From: Clostridia bacterium
Lineage (GTDB): Bacteria > Bacillota_A > Clostridia > Oscillospirales > CAG-272
Assembly: GCA_017454075.1 (NCBI GenBank)
Contig: JAFTDQ010000098.1
Coordinates: forward strand, 1-38,014
Length of the DNA: 38,014 nucleotides
Reading direction: 5' to 3'
The position numbers and the translations under genes were made by a program. Of this stretch, positions 1 through 8,171 are shown piece by piece. Each line of letters begins with the position of its first letter. The stretch's first letter is position 1. The notes beneath the pieces were generated by a model. It worked only from the letters and a program-made list of their open reading frames with translations, was not told the DNA's origin and ran no database searches.

Positions 1-1275
1 AAAGGCATGGAAACCGTCACTTATTCGCTCGAGGCGCTTTCATCGCTCGTCGTGAGCTCCGGATATACTCTCAGCATGAGGCGGCTCGCCTTTGAGGAGA
101 CCGAGGATCTTTCGTCGTACGGTCTCGCGCCCGAAAACGACCCGTCCTGGTATATCGTCACAAAGATGGACGGCGTTAAGCACAAGGTCCTTATCGGAAA
201 CAGGATCCCGACGGGCGGCGGCTTCTACTGCACCTACGAAGGGCGGGAGAGGGACGGCAGACCGGTCGTCTACATTCTCGACACGACCCTCGCCTCGACC
301 CTGCTCAACGACGTGCACAATCTGATAACTCCGGCGCTCGCCTGGCCTGTCTCGACCTCCTCGTATTTTAACGTCGACGATTTCTTTATCGTGAGAAACG
401 GCGAGATGTACGTCTATATAGACATGCTCACGCCCGAGGAGACCGGAAAAGACCTTCCGTCGTACAAGCTCATGGTCCCCGAGGGGTATAACGTCAATCT
501 CTCGACCTACAGCTCGATGCTCGAGACGTTTTCAAAGTTCAGCGCCGATTACTGTGTCAAAGCCGGAAAGGAACTCGATGACTATTCGGCGGAAAAGCTT
601 CGCGAGGAGTACGGGATAGACGTCGAACATCCGTATTACGAAGTCTCGTACAAGGTCGACGGAGTAACGTCCGTCGTCGTATTCTCCGAACCGGACGAGA
701 CCGGCGGCTTCTACGCGCTTTCATCCGTCTACAACACGATATGTCATATGACGACGTCGAGCGAAGGCGCGGCCTTCCTCGGATGGGGACTCCTCAAATT
801 CGTTGACAATTACGTCTTCTCGACCAACATAAACGAGGTTTCGAAGATCTCGATCAAGGGCCGTCTCGACGAAAAAAACACCCGCGGCGAGGATATCGAC
901 GTCGACTGCGCTTTCACGCTCAGCGGAGAGGGTGAAACGCTGCTCGTTTACGAAAATCAGAAAACATCGGCTTACGACGCCGACAACCTCAAGATATTCC
1001 GCCAGCTGTACAAGGATTTTCTTTCCCTCAAGATCATCGACTACGTCGACGAAGGTCACGAGAGCAAGGACGCGCTCCTGCTCGAGCTTTCGTTCGAACT
1101 TGACGACGGAAAGCGTCTCGACTACAGATTCTATTCCTATTCCACGAGGCGCTGCTTCTACACCCTGAACGGGACGGGAGAGTTCTACGTTATGCGCTCG
1201 CTCGTCGAAAAGGTGATAAGAGACGCCGACCGCATGCTGCACGGCGAGCAGATAATCGCCGAAAGCAAAGACTGA
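1..1275 (+). CDS. DUF4340 domain protein, 5' end outside window
   Basis: The frame is open from the first base, and the first ATG (7) has no ribosome binding site, so the true start probably lies upstream and this is a C-terminal part of at least 422 residues. Two similar units are visible, each with a 'YG(L/I)...P.Y/W.v..kvdGv' opening and a following 'gGFY' strand (about residues 37-80 and 205-240). This is the pattern of the DUF4340 family. Such proteins often sit beside GldG/ABC-2 type transporters, but the upstream neighbour is not in view, so this role is inference. The biochemical function of the family is unknown. A GC-rich hairpin follows the stop. Confidence 0.7.
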   Translation, partial: KGMETVTYSLEALSSLVVSSGYTLSMRRLAFEETEDLSSYGLAPENDPSWYIVTKMDGVKHKVLIGNRIPTGGGFYCTYEGRERDGRPVVYILDTTLASTLLNDVHNLITPALAWPVSTSSYFNVDDFFIVRNGEMYVYIDMLTPEETGKDLPSYKLMVPEGYNVNLSTYSSMLETFSKFSADYCVKAGKELDDYSAEKLREEYGIDVEHPYYEVSYKVDGVTSVVVFSEPDETGGFYALSSVYNTICHMTTSSEGAAFLGWGLLKFVDNYVFSTNINEVSKISIKGRLDEKNTRGEDIDVDCAFTLSGEGETLLVYENQKTSAYDADNLKIFRQLYKDFLSLKIIDYVDEGHESKDALLLELSFELDDGKRLDYRFYSYSTRRCFYTLNGTGEFYVMRSLVEKVIRDADRMLHGEQIIAESKD

Positions 1276-1280
1276 CGCTC

Positions 1281-1305
1281 AGCCGCGGCGAATCCCGCCG
1301 CGGCT
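1281..1305 (+). terminator. possible intrinsic terminator after the DUF4340 gene
   Basis: A perfect 10-bp stem (1281-1290 with 1296-1305) with a 5-nt loop follows the stop codon by about five bases. The downstream tract (gtctgattatat) has few consecutive T residues, so termination may be weak or assisted. Confidence 0.5.
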
Positions 1306-1351
1306 GTCTGATTATATCCGGGAATCCCCGGGAAAGGTTCATATCACTGAG

Positions 1352-2335
1352 ATGAAAAAAGCAACGCGTTTCGGGGCGGCCTTCGCCGCCGCGGCAATGA
1401 TCATCGTTTTCCTGTCATCCTGTTCGGGTCCCGGACCCGCCCCTTCGGACGGGCGGACCGTGCTTACGATCGGGGGAACGAAGATAAACTACGACTTATA
1501 CAGATACGTGTTTCTGAACACCAGGGACGACATGGACGGGGGCGATCATACGGTCTGGCAGGGCGACTACGCCGCGCAGGCGGAGCTGAACGACGCAGTC
1601 CTCGAGGTCCTCACCCGTAACACCGCGATCGAAAAACTCGCGGCAAAATACGGCGTAAAGCTTTCGGCCGACGAAAAACGCGAGGCGGCCGAAGCAGTCG
1701 CCGCGCAGGCGGCCGTCACGGGCTCCGACGGAAAGACCGGAAGGGATCTTCTCGAAGACGCACACATGACGGAATACGCCGCCTACTACGTCTCCTGCTT
1801 CACCTCGTTATGGGGAAAGATCTATAATCACGTCACGAACGAGGAAAACGGCATACTTCGTTTTTCAGATGAAGAGCTGATATCCGCAGTGCCTGAAAAA
1901 TTTACGTGTATCTCCTACGTATACATTCCGCGTGACAAGGAAAACGCCCTTCAGCTTGCGCTGGAGGCGAGCGAAAAGATTTCGGGAGGCGCGGATTTCG
2001 GCGATATCGTGACAGAATACGGAAGCGACCCCGACATGAGCGCAAGACTCGAACACGGATATTACTACGTCGAGGGGGAGATCATCGACGGCGTGGCAGA
2101 CGAAGCGGCGGCGCTCGGCCCCGGGGAGACGAGCGGCGTAATCGACCTCGGTCAGGGATATTTTATCATCCGTCGTCTCCCGGTCGACATGGACTACGTC
2201 AGATCCGATCTTTCGACGTTCCGGACCAAATATCTCGCCCATCTGTTCAACGTAATGGTGGACGAGACGGCCGCCGGACTTGACGTGAAATACGGAAAGC
2301 CGTACGCCTCGCTGACGGTGGAGACCGTGAAGTGA
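1352..2335 (+). CDS. PpiC/SurA-like peptidyl-prolyl isomerase lipoprotein
   Basis: The 327-residue product begins with a lipoprotein signal peptide: basic MKKATR, a hydrophobic stretch, and the lipobox LSSC with Cys24 as the probable lipidation site. A helical SurA-N-like segment follows. Residues about 185-290 resemble a parvulin domain (FTCISYVYIP, ADFGDIVTEYGSDP, LGPGETSGVIDLGQGYFII). By family it would help fold exported proteins at the outer face of the membrane, like PrsA. The stop overlaps the start of the following methyltransferase gene (TGATG), so the two are co-transcribed. The ribosome binding site is weak (AAAGG about 14 nt upstream). The isomerase domain is divergent, so catalytic activity is uncertain. 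Confidence 0.72.
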   Translation: MKKATRFGAAFAAAAMIIVFLSSCSGPGPAPSDGRTVLTIGGTKINYDLYRYVFLNTRDDMDGGDHTVWQGDYAAQAELNDAVLEVLTRNTAIEKLAAKYGVKLSADEKREAAEAVAAQAAVTGSDGKTGRDLLEDAHMTEYAAYYVSCFTSLWGKIYNHVTNEENGILRFSDEELISAVPEKFTCISYVYIPRDKENALQLALEASEKISGGADFGDIVTEYGSDPDMSARLEHGYYYVEGEIIDGVADEAAALGPGETSGVIDLGQGYFIIRRLPVDMDYVRSDLSTFRTKYLAHLFNVMVDETAAGLDVKYGKPYASLTVETVK

Positions 2336-3609
2336 TGCCCTTAAAGAACGAGATATTCGAGGCCGCCGTGACCGGCATGACGCAGATGGGGTACGGCGTA
2401 TGCAGACATCCGGACGGACAGGTCGTTTTCGTCCACGGAGGAGTGCCCGGCGACCTCGCCTCCGTGAAAGTTATCAAGACCGGAAACGTGACCGTCGGAA
2501 AGGTCGAAAAGCTCATATCCCGTTCCCCGTTCAGGATGACGGACGTCTGTCCGTCAAAACGGTGCGGCGGGTGTTCTTACGGCTCCGTGGCCTTCGGATG
2601 CGAAGAAGAACTCAAGCGCGAAACGGTGAAGGCCGCCCTTAAAAAGCAGGGGATCGACGCCGAAGTCGCCGAATGCGTAACCGACGGACGGCGCGAAAGA
2701 TACCGCAACAAGATCTGCGTTCCCGTCTCTGACGGAAAATACGGATACTACGCCCGGCATTCTCACGAGCTCGCCGACTGTTCAGGCTGCGTCCTGTCTC
2801 CCGCCGTTTTCGGGGAAATAACCGACAAATGCGTCTCTCTCGGGCTTCCTCTGAGACACGTATGCCTCCGGATCGGCGAGGCAACAGGGGAAATAATGCT
2901 CTACCCGGTGACGTCACGCCGGCTTTCGGAGAGCGAAAAGAAAGCGCTCGTCTCCCTGAGGGACCTTTTTCCGGGAATCGTATCCGTTGTCTCGAACATA
3001 AACGAAAAGGACACGAACGTGATCCTCGGAGACTTTTCCGAGGTGATTTACGGAAGAGACGCCGTCAGCGACGAGCTGCTCGGCTGCCGGTTTGAAATAT
3101 CGCACAGATCGTTTTATCAGGTCAACCGGGGCGTGACGGAGCTGCTTTACGGCAGAGCGGCGGATATCGTCGCCCGGAGCGGCGCGAAAAAAGTCGCCGA
3201 CCTCTTCTGCGGAATCGGCACGATAGGCATTTGCTGCGCGAAGGCGATACCCGGGATCTCGGTGACCGGCACGGAGATCGTCCCGGACGCTGTTTATAAC
3301 GCGCGGGCAAACGCCGTCCGTAACGGAATCGGAAACATATCTTTCACCTGCGGGAGCGCCGACGCGGTCCCCGCCGGGACCGGGCTCGTGATAGTCGACC
3401 CGCCGCGCAAAGGGCTCTCTCACGGGCTTATATCCTCGATAATCCGGTCGGAAGCGGAGACGCTCGTTTACGTCTCATGCAATCCCGATACCCTCGCGCG
3501 CGACGCCTCTGAAATCATAAAGGGCGGATTTGAGCTGAAATCCGTCACGCCCTTCAACATGTTCCCGAGGACGGGATCCGTCGAATGTCTGACCTGTTTC
3601 TCACGCTGA
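2335..3609 (+). CDS. 23S rRNA (uracil-5-)-methyltransferase, RlmD/RumA family
   Basis: The 424-residue protein matches the TrmA/RumA family of SAM-dependent RNA m5U methyltransferases. An iron-sulfur type cysteine cluster is seen (Cys72-x4-Cys77-x2-Cys80, with Cys149/Cys152 as candidate fourth ligand). The SAM-binding segment is DLFCGIGTIGICCAK. It also has the DPPRKGL motif and the catalytic cysteine in VSCNPDTLARD (Cys382). The first cysteine spacing is x4 where x5 is common. The start is taken as ATG 2335, overlapping the previous stop as TGATG; a GTG at 2332 is also possible. Which uracil (1939, 747 or another) is modified cannot be told from sequence alone. Confidence 0.88.
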   Translation: MPLKNEIFEAAVTGMTQMGYGVCRHPDGQVVFVHGGVPGDLASVKVIKTGNVTVGKVEKLISRSPFRMTDVCPSKRCGGCSYGSVAFGCEEELKRETVKAALKKQGIDAEVAECVTDGRRERYRNKICVPVSDGKYGYYARHSHELADCSGCVLSPAVFGEITDKCVSLGLPLRHVCLRIGEATGEIMLYPVTSRRLSESEKKALVSLRDLFPGIVSVVSNINEKDTNVILGDFSEVIYGRDAVSDELLGCRFEISHRSFYQVNRGVTELLYGRAADIVARSGAKKVADLFCGIGTIGICCAKAIPGISVTGTEIVPDAVYNARANAVRNGIGNISFTCGSADAVPAGTGLVIVDPPRKGLSHGLISSIIRSEAETLVYVSCNPDTLARDASEIIKGGFELKSVTPFNMFPRTGSVECLTCFSR

Positions 3610-3643
3610 ACTCAACAAAATATTCATTGAAAGTGAATAAAAA

Positions 3644-3674
3644 CTCCCCCGCGCATTGACACGGGGGAGCTTTT
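3644..3674 (+). terminator. intrinsic terminator after the rRNA methyltransferase gene
   Basis: An 8-bp stem CTCCCCCG/CGGGGGAG (3644-3651 with 3662-3669) is followed by CTTTT. The loop carries the -35 box of the next promoter, so the terminator and the nusB promoter occupy the same bases. Confidence 0.75.
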
Positions 3675-3684
3675 GCTGTATAAT
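3656..3684 (+). promoter_or_regulatory. consensus sigma-A promoter for the nusB operon
   Basis: TTGACA (3656-3661), 17-nt spacer, TATAAT (3679-3684): a perfect consensus. The -35 box lies in the loop of the upstream terminator hairpin, and its descending arm plus T tract form the spacer. The nusB start codon is 33 nt after the -10 box, with GGAG at about 3706. Confidence 0.9.
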
Positions 3685-3716
3685 AATACCATATAGATAC
3701 ACTATGGAGACCCGAT

Positions 3717-4205
3717 ATGTCTGATAAAAAAACACCTGCCGACCCGTTCGAAAGCGACGCCGGAGAGATAATTCTGAATACAAGGCGCGAGGCGCGCAAA
3801 ACCGCCTTCCGCATACTTTTCGAAGCGGAGTTTCAGAAGCCGGAGGACCCCGACTCATTTCTTGCCGACGAGACCGAAAATCTCGGTCTGAAAGGTCCCG
3901 AGTACGGATACGTAAAGGCTGTCTTTGACGGAGTCACCGGAGAAAAAGACAAGATCGACGGGCTTATCGGGAAGTTTTCCCGGGGAAGGGCTATCGGCCG
4001 CCTCCCCGCGGTGACCCTCACCGCGCTCAGGATCGCGATATTCGAAATGGGCTTTTACACCGGGAAGGACGGCCGTCATATCCCGTTTGAGATAGCGGTA
4101 AACGAGGCCGTCGAGATCTGCAAGCTCTTCGGAGACGAGAAGTCTCCGGCGTACGCGAACGGGGTGCTCAACTCCGCGGCGGCGGAGCTCGGACTGAAAA
4201 AATGA
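3717..4205 (+). CDS. nusB: transcription antitermination factor NusB
   Basis: The 162-residue protein has the all-helical NusB fold pattern: RREARKTAFRILFEAEF near residues 24-40, the RLPAVTLTALRIAIFEM segment, IPFEIAVNEAVEICKLFGDEKSPAYANGVL, and a C-terminal helix. NusB with NusE (S10) binds boxA RNA in the antitermination complex on rRNA operons. An extra N-terminal segment of about 20 polar residues precedes the domain. It is the first gene after a consensus promoter, and its stop overlaps the next start (ATGA), giving translational coupling. Heading the xseA–recN cluster is typical for Firmicutes. Confidence 0.92.
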   Translation: MSDKKTPADPFESDAGEIILNTRREARKTAFRILFEAEFQKPEDPDSFLADETENLGLKGPEYGYVKAVFDGVTGEKDKIDGLIGKFSRGRAIGRLPAVTLTALRIAIFEMGFYTGKDGRHIPFEIAVNEAVEICKLFGDEKSPAYANGVLNSAAAELGLKK

Positions 4206-5137
4206 GTTCCTGCACGCTCGGGATAGACACAAGCAATTATACGACGTCCGTCGCGGTGAGCCGGGACGGAAGGATCACCGATTTCAGAAAAAAGCTCCTC
4301 GACGTTAAAGAAGGGGAGCGCGGGCTCAGACAGAGCGAAGCGCTTTTTCAGCACGTGACGCGCCTCCCCGAGCTCATGGAAGGTATCGGAAAAAACGGTC
4401 CGCCCGACGCCGTCGGCGTATCGACGAAGCCCCGCGACGCCGAGGGGTCGTATATGCCGTGCTTTCTTGCCGGAGTGTCGGCCGCCGCATCCGTCGCCTC
4501 GGCGGCGTCCGTTCCGCTTTACGGGTTCTCCCATCAGCGCGGCCATATCGCGGCTGCGCTATATTCCGCAGGTCGTGAAGACCTTATCCACAACAGGTTC
4601 CTCACGTTTCACATATCCGGCGGAACGCACGAGCTCCTTCTTTACGAATACGGCGAAATTAAGATCGCCGGAAAGACGCTTGACATAAGCGCCGGCCAGC
4701 TTATCGACCGGACGGGCGTCATGACCGGGCTCGGTTTTCCCTGCGGAGCCGAAATGGAGAGGCTTGCCGATCCGTCGCTTAAAAAGGTCCGCCCCGTCAT
4801 AAAGGGTTTTGACTGTAATCTTTCCGGGTTTGAAAACACCGTATCGCTGATGCTCCGGAAAGGCGTCCCTGCGGGGGAGATTTACTCTTATGTCTTTTCG
4901 GCGGTGCTCGAGACCGTCTCGGCGATGATACAGAAGGCGCTCGACGAACACGGACGGATGCCCGTCCTGCTCGCGGGAGGCGTATCTTCAAACAGGATGA
5001 TATCGGAAGCTCTTTCGGAACGCTTCGGCGTTTTGTGCGCCGAACCGCGCTTTTCATCCGACAACGCAGCGGGTATCGCCCGCCTTTCCGAGATGTGCCT
5101 TCTCGGTGAGCTCGACATAAAACCGATACGGTCATAA
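4202..5137 (+). CDS. TsaD/Kae1-like protein (paralogue of tRNA t6A synthase subunit)
   Basis: The 311-residue protein belongs to the ASKHA-fold Kae1/TsaD/YgjD group: GIDTSNYTTSVAV at the N-terminus, metal-binding type motif H111-QRG-H115, SGGTHELLLYE, GGVSSNRMI, and SSDNAAGIA near the C-terminus. Canonical TsaD has HxEGH and is about 340 residues, so the shorter length and altered motifs suggest the Clostridia-type paralogue rather than the essential TsaD. If so, the canonical gene lies elsewhere. It is coupled to nusB by a 4-nt ATGA overlap. Threonylcarbamoyl transfer to tRNA A37 would be the family reaction; whether this copy catalyses it is unknown. Confidence 0.75.
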   Translation: MSSCTLGIDTSNYTTSVAVSRDGRITDFRKKLLDVKEGERGLRQSEALFQHVTRLPELMEGIGKNGPPDAVGVSTKPRDAEGSYMPCFLAGVSAAASVASAASVPLYGFSHQRGHIAAALYSAGREDLIHNRFLTFHISGGTHELLLYEYGEIKIAGKTLDISAGQLIDRTGVMTGLGFPCGAEMERLADPSLKKVRPVIKGFDCNLSGFENTVSLMLRKGVPAGEIYSYVFSAVLETVSAMIQKALDEHGRMPVLLAGGVSSNRMISEALSERFGVLCAEPRFSSDNAAGIARLSEMCLLGELDIKPIRS

Positions 5138-5143
5138 AAAAAC

Positions 5144-6373
5144 ATGTCAGAAAGCAGAAACATAATTTCCGTCACCGCGCTGAACGAATACGTCAAGCGC
5201 GGGCTCGAGGGAAGCAGATACCTGTCGTCGCTTCTCGTCGCCGGGGAAATATCAAACCTGTCGGTCAAGGGCGGGCACCTGTATTTTTCCCTGAAAGACA
5301 AGGGAGGAGCGGTGTCGGCCATAATGTTCCGCTCATACGCCGAGCGGATGAAATTCGTCCCGGAAAACGGGATGCAGGTGGTCGCCGCGTCGTCGGCGAC
5401 GCTTTACGTCCCCACGGGGAGATATCAGCTGAACGTCACGGCGCTCGAACCTTACGGCAAGGGCGCGCTTTACGCCGCCTTTGAACAGCTGACCGAAAAA
5501 CTGAGGTCCGAAGGACTTTTCGATCAGTCGCACAAAAAACCGCTCCCGCCGTATCCCGAAACGATAGGGGTGATAACGTCCCCGTCCGGCGCCGCCGTCC
5601 GCGACATCGTCAGCGTGACGGGAAGGAGATTCCCGTCCGCCGTCGTGAAAATATATCCTGCGCTCGTCCAGGGAGACGGTGCGGAGGAATCGCTCGTTTC
5701 GGGAATCAGATATTTTTCAGAAAACAGACCGGACGTTATAATAATCGGCAGAGGCGGCGGCTCCATCGAAGACCTCTGGGCGTTCAACGGCGAAAAGCTC
5801 GCGAGAGCCGTCTTCGCCTGCCCCGTTCCCGTCATTTCAGCCGTCGGTCACGAAACGGATTTCACAATATGCGACTATGCCGCAGACGTCAGGGCAGCGA
5901 CCCCGTCGGCGGCCGCGGAACTCGCCGTTCCGGATTCCTCGACGCTGCTTCCCGGGCTGTCCGAGATGCGCCGCAGACTCGTTTCGGCGGCTGTCTCGAT
6001 CATTTCAGACGGACGCGGGGCGGTCGCGTCCCTCGCCGGTTCGAGACAGCTCACGTCGCCGGGCAGCTATCTCGCCGACAGAAGGCAGGACGTCATCGAG
6101 CTGAGCGAGCGGCTGAATGCGTCGGCCGGCTCCGCGACCGCAGAATGCAGGAGAAAACTCTCGGTTCTCTCGGGCCTGCTCGGGGCTCACAGCCCGCTCG
6201 GAACGCTCTCGAAGGGCTACGCGGCGGTGTTCGCCCCCGACGGATCGCCCGTCTCGAGCGCTCTCGACGCGGAACCGGGGCAGAACGTAAGACTTGTGTT
6301 CGCCGACGGAGAGGCGAACGCCGAGATTAAAGACAGAAACATCCGCAAGGAGTTTGAAAACGCAAATGACTGA
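5144..6373 (+). CDS. xseA: exodeoxyribonuclease VII large subunit
   Basis: The 409-residue protein has an N-terminal OB-fold DNA-binding region (about 1-105, LLVAGEISNLSVKGGHLYFSLKD) and the catalytic region with GVITSPSGAAVRDI, IIIGRGGGSIEDLWAFN and VGHETDFTICDYAADVRAATPSAAAE. It then has a coiled helical part and a C-terminal SLGTLSKGYA-type segment. Exo VII degrades single-stranded DNA in both directions and needs the XseB small subunit, which is encoded immediately downstream with an 8-nt overlap. The start has no clear Shine-Dalgarno sequence, so translation may depend on the upstream gene ending 6 nt earlier. Confidence 0.95.
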   Translation: MSESRNIISVTALNEYVKRGLEGSRYLSSLLVAGEISNLSVKGGHLYFSLKDKGGAVSAIMFRSYAERMKFVPENGMQVVAASSATLYVPTGRYQLNVTALEPYGKGALYAAFEQLTEKLRSEGLFDQSHKKPLPPYPETIGVITSPSGAAVRDIVSVTGRRFPSAVVKIYPALVQGDGAEESLVSGIRYFSENRPDVIIIGRGGGSIEDLWAFNGEKLARAVFACPVPVISAVGHETDFTICDYAADVRAATPSAAAELAVPDSSTLLPGLSEMRRRLVSAAVSIISDGRGAVASLAGSRQLTSPGSYLADRRQDVIELSERLNASAGSATAECRRKLSVLSGLLGAHSPLGTLSKGYAAVFAPDGSPVSSALDAEPGQNVRLVFADGEANAEIKDRNIRKEFENAND

Positions 6374-6608
6374 AACGATACAAGAAAACGAAATGACGTT
6401 TGAACAGGCGCTCGGAAAGCTCACCGAAACCGTCAGGGCTCTCGAAGACGGAAAACTCCCTCTTGACAAGTCGCTGGAGGCGTTCGAGACCGGAGTCGGG
6501 CTCGTGAGATTCTGCGAAAGCAAACTCGACGCAGCAGAAAACCGCGTCAGACTTCTCGTCTCCGACGGTGAAAAAACAGATGAACAGCCTTTCCCCGGCG
6601 CTGACTGA
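6366..6608 (+). CDS. xseB: exodeoxyribonuclease VII small subunit
   Basis: The 80-residue product has the short helical hairpin of XseB: MTFEQALGKLTETVRALEDG, then LPLDKSLEAFETGVGLVRFC and a third helix. The start at ATG 6366 overlaps the end of xseA by 8 nt, and the length matches the family. An upstream in-frame extension exists but is not needed. It overlaps the following prenyl synthase gene by 29 nt at its 3' end. Together with XseA it forms the exonuclease VII complex. Confidence 0.93.
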   Translation: MTETIQENEMTFEQALGKLTETVRALEDGKLPLDKSLEAFETGVGLVRFCESKLDAAENRVRLLVSDGEKTDEQPFPGAD

Positions 6609-7416
6609 AAACGCCGCCCTGACCGACCGGGTGCTTGAGACCGAACTCCCGTCGGTCGCCGGACCGCAGAAGCGCCTGACCGATGCGATGAGATATTCGC
6701 TTTTCCCGGGCGGAAAGCGCGTAAGACCATTTCTGACAATAGAATTCTGCCGGCTTTTCGGAGGCCGGGACGATATCGCCGCGCGCTTTGCCGCCGCGGT
6801 CGAGTGCGTACACACATATTCGCTTATTCACGACGATCTTCCGTGTATGGACGATGACCTCATTCGCCGGGGAAGGCCTTCAAATCACGCCGTTTTCGGG
6901 GAGGCGGAGGCGCTCCTCGCGGGAGATTCGCTCCTTACCCTCGCTTTCGGTATAATCGGAAGGACGGAATGCGACGGGAAAACCGTCGCCGGGGCGGTCG
7001 ACGTGCTGTCACGGCTCGCCGGATCCGACGGAATGGCCGGGGGTCAGAGCGCAGATCTCGCGTTCTCTTCCCCGACGGACGTGCCGTACGCCGATTTTCT
7101 CGCCATGAACGAGATGAAGACGGGGTGCCTAATTCGCGCCGCCTGTATCCTCGGGACGCTCGCCGCCGGGCACGGCAAAGGGAGCCGCGAATATGAGATT
7201 GCCGACGAATTCGGCAGAGCCGTCGGTCTTTCGTTTCAGATAGAGGACGACCTGATAGACGAAGGCGGCGACGGACTGTCTTTCCTTGACTACATGAGCC
7301 GCGAAGACGCCGTCCGCCTCATCGACGAGCTCACGGAAAAAGCGAAAAGCGTCCTCCCGCCGGACGCCGCTCTTCTCAGGGAATTCGCCGACGGGCTGAC
7401 CAGGAGAAAACTGTGA
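6580..7416 (+). CDS. ispA: polyprenyl (farnesyl-type) diphosphate synthase
   Basis: The 278-residue all-helical prenyltransferase condenses IPP with an allylic diphosphate. Visible motifs are GGKRVRP (44-50), the first Asp-rich motif DDLPCMDDD (85-93), the RRGRP arginines, K180-T181, and the second Asp-rich motif QIEDDLID (220-227). The usual GK-x-GxD-x-K-x-T segment just after the second motif is missing: the sequence runs directly DEGGDGLSFLDYMSRED. This could alter pyrophosphate binding or chain length. ATG 6580 is preferred to a GTG at 6568. The gene lies inside the xse–recN operon, but dxs, usually next to it, is absent. Confidence 0.85.
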   Translation: MNSLSPALTENAALTDRVLETELPSVAGPQKRLTDAMRYSLFPGGKRVRPFLTIEFCRLFGGRDDIAARFAAAVECVHTYSLIHDDLPCMDDDLIRRGRPSNHAVFGEAEALLAGDSLLTLAFGIIGRTECDGKTVAGAVDVLSRLAGSDGMAGGQSADLAFSSPTDVPYADFLAMNEMKTGCLIRAACILGTLAAGHGKGSREYEIADEFGRAVGLSFQIEDDLIDEGGDGLSFLDYMSREDAVRLIDELTEKAKSVLPPDAALLREFADGLTRRKL

Positions 7417-8171
7417 GCCGGCTGGATACCGAAATTTTCACAAGAGGACTTGCGGGCTCGAGATCAGCCGCCTCAGCGATGATCAGGAACGGGCAGGTGA
7501 CGGTAAACGGCCGCGCCGTCTCAAAAGCATCGCTCGACGTTTGCCCCGGCGACGTTATCGCCGTTTCGGACGGACAGATCGGAAAATACGTGAGCCGCGG
7601 CGGGCTCAAGCTCGAAGCGATCCTCGACGAGGCGAAGATCGACCCTTCCGGACTTCTTTGCTGCGATATCGGATCGTCCACCGGCGGATTTACCGACTGT
7701 CTCCTTAAACGGGGAGCCGCTCACGTCTACGCGGTGGACTCCGGAAAAGACCAGCTTCACCCGTCGCTGAAAAACGACGCGCGGGTGACCGTCATGGAAG
7801 GGACAAACGCGCGCACGCTCGACGGCTCGTTTCTGCCCCGCCCCGCCGACGTCGTGACGATGGACGTCTCGTTCATATCTCAGACGCTCATTCTCCCGGT
7901 AATTCCCTCGCTCCTGAAAGACGGCGGATACCTGCTGTCACTTATAAAGCCGCAGTTTGAGGCGGGACGCGGAAAAATCGGAAAAGGGGGCGTGGTGAAA
8001 AGCGAGGCCGCCCGCAAAGACGCCGTTCTGAAGGTGTCGTCCTGCGCCGCAGCACTCGGGCTTTTCGCCGAAATTATTATCGAGTCGCCGGTCAGAGGCG
8101 GAGACGGGAACGTCGAATACCTCGCGGCTTTTGTGAAACGCAATCCGAAAGGAAGTGATAATCCGTCATGA
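7413..8171 (+). CDS. tlyA: TlyA-type rRNA 2'-O-methyltransferase (S4 + FtsJ domains)
   Basis: The 252-residue protein has an S4 RNA-binding domain (residues about 1-60, with SRSAASAMIRNGQVTVNG) followed by an FtsJ/RrmJ Rossmann domain. The SAM site is CCDIGSSTGGFTDCLLKRGA, with TMDVSFIS and LIKPQFEAGRG nearby. The family 2'-O-methylates ribose in rRNA and was once annotated as haemolysin A. The start is GTG 7413, overlapping the ispA stop as GTGA, and its stop overlaps nadK as ATGA. Both junctions indicate tight coupling. Confidence 0.9.
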   Translation: MSRLDTEIFTRGLAGSRSAASAMIRNGQVTVNGRAVSKASLDVCPGDVIAVSDGQIGKYVSRGGLKLEAILDEAKIDPSGLLCCDIGSSTGGFTDCLLKRGAAHVYAVDSGKDQLHPSLKNDARVTVMEGTNARTLDGSFLPRPADVVTMDVSFISQTLILPVIPSLLKDGGYLLSLIKPQFEAGRGKIGKGGVVKSEAARKDAVLKVSSCAAALGLFAEIIIESPVRGGDGNVEYLAAFVKRNPKGSDNPS

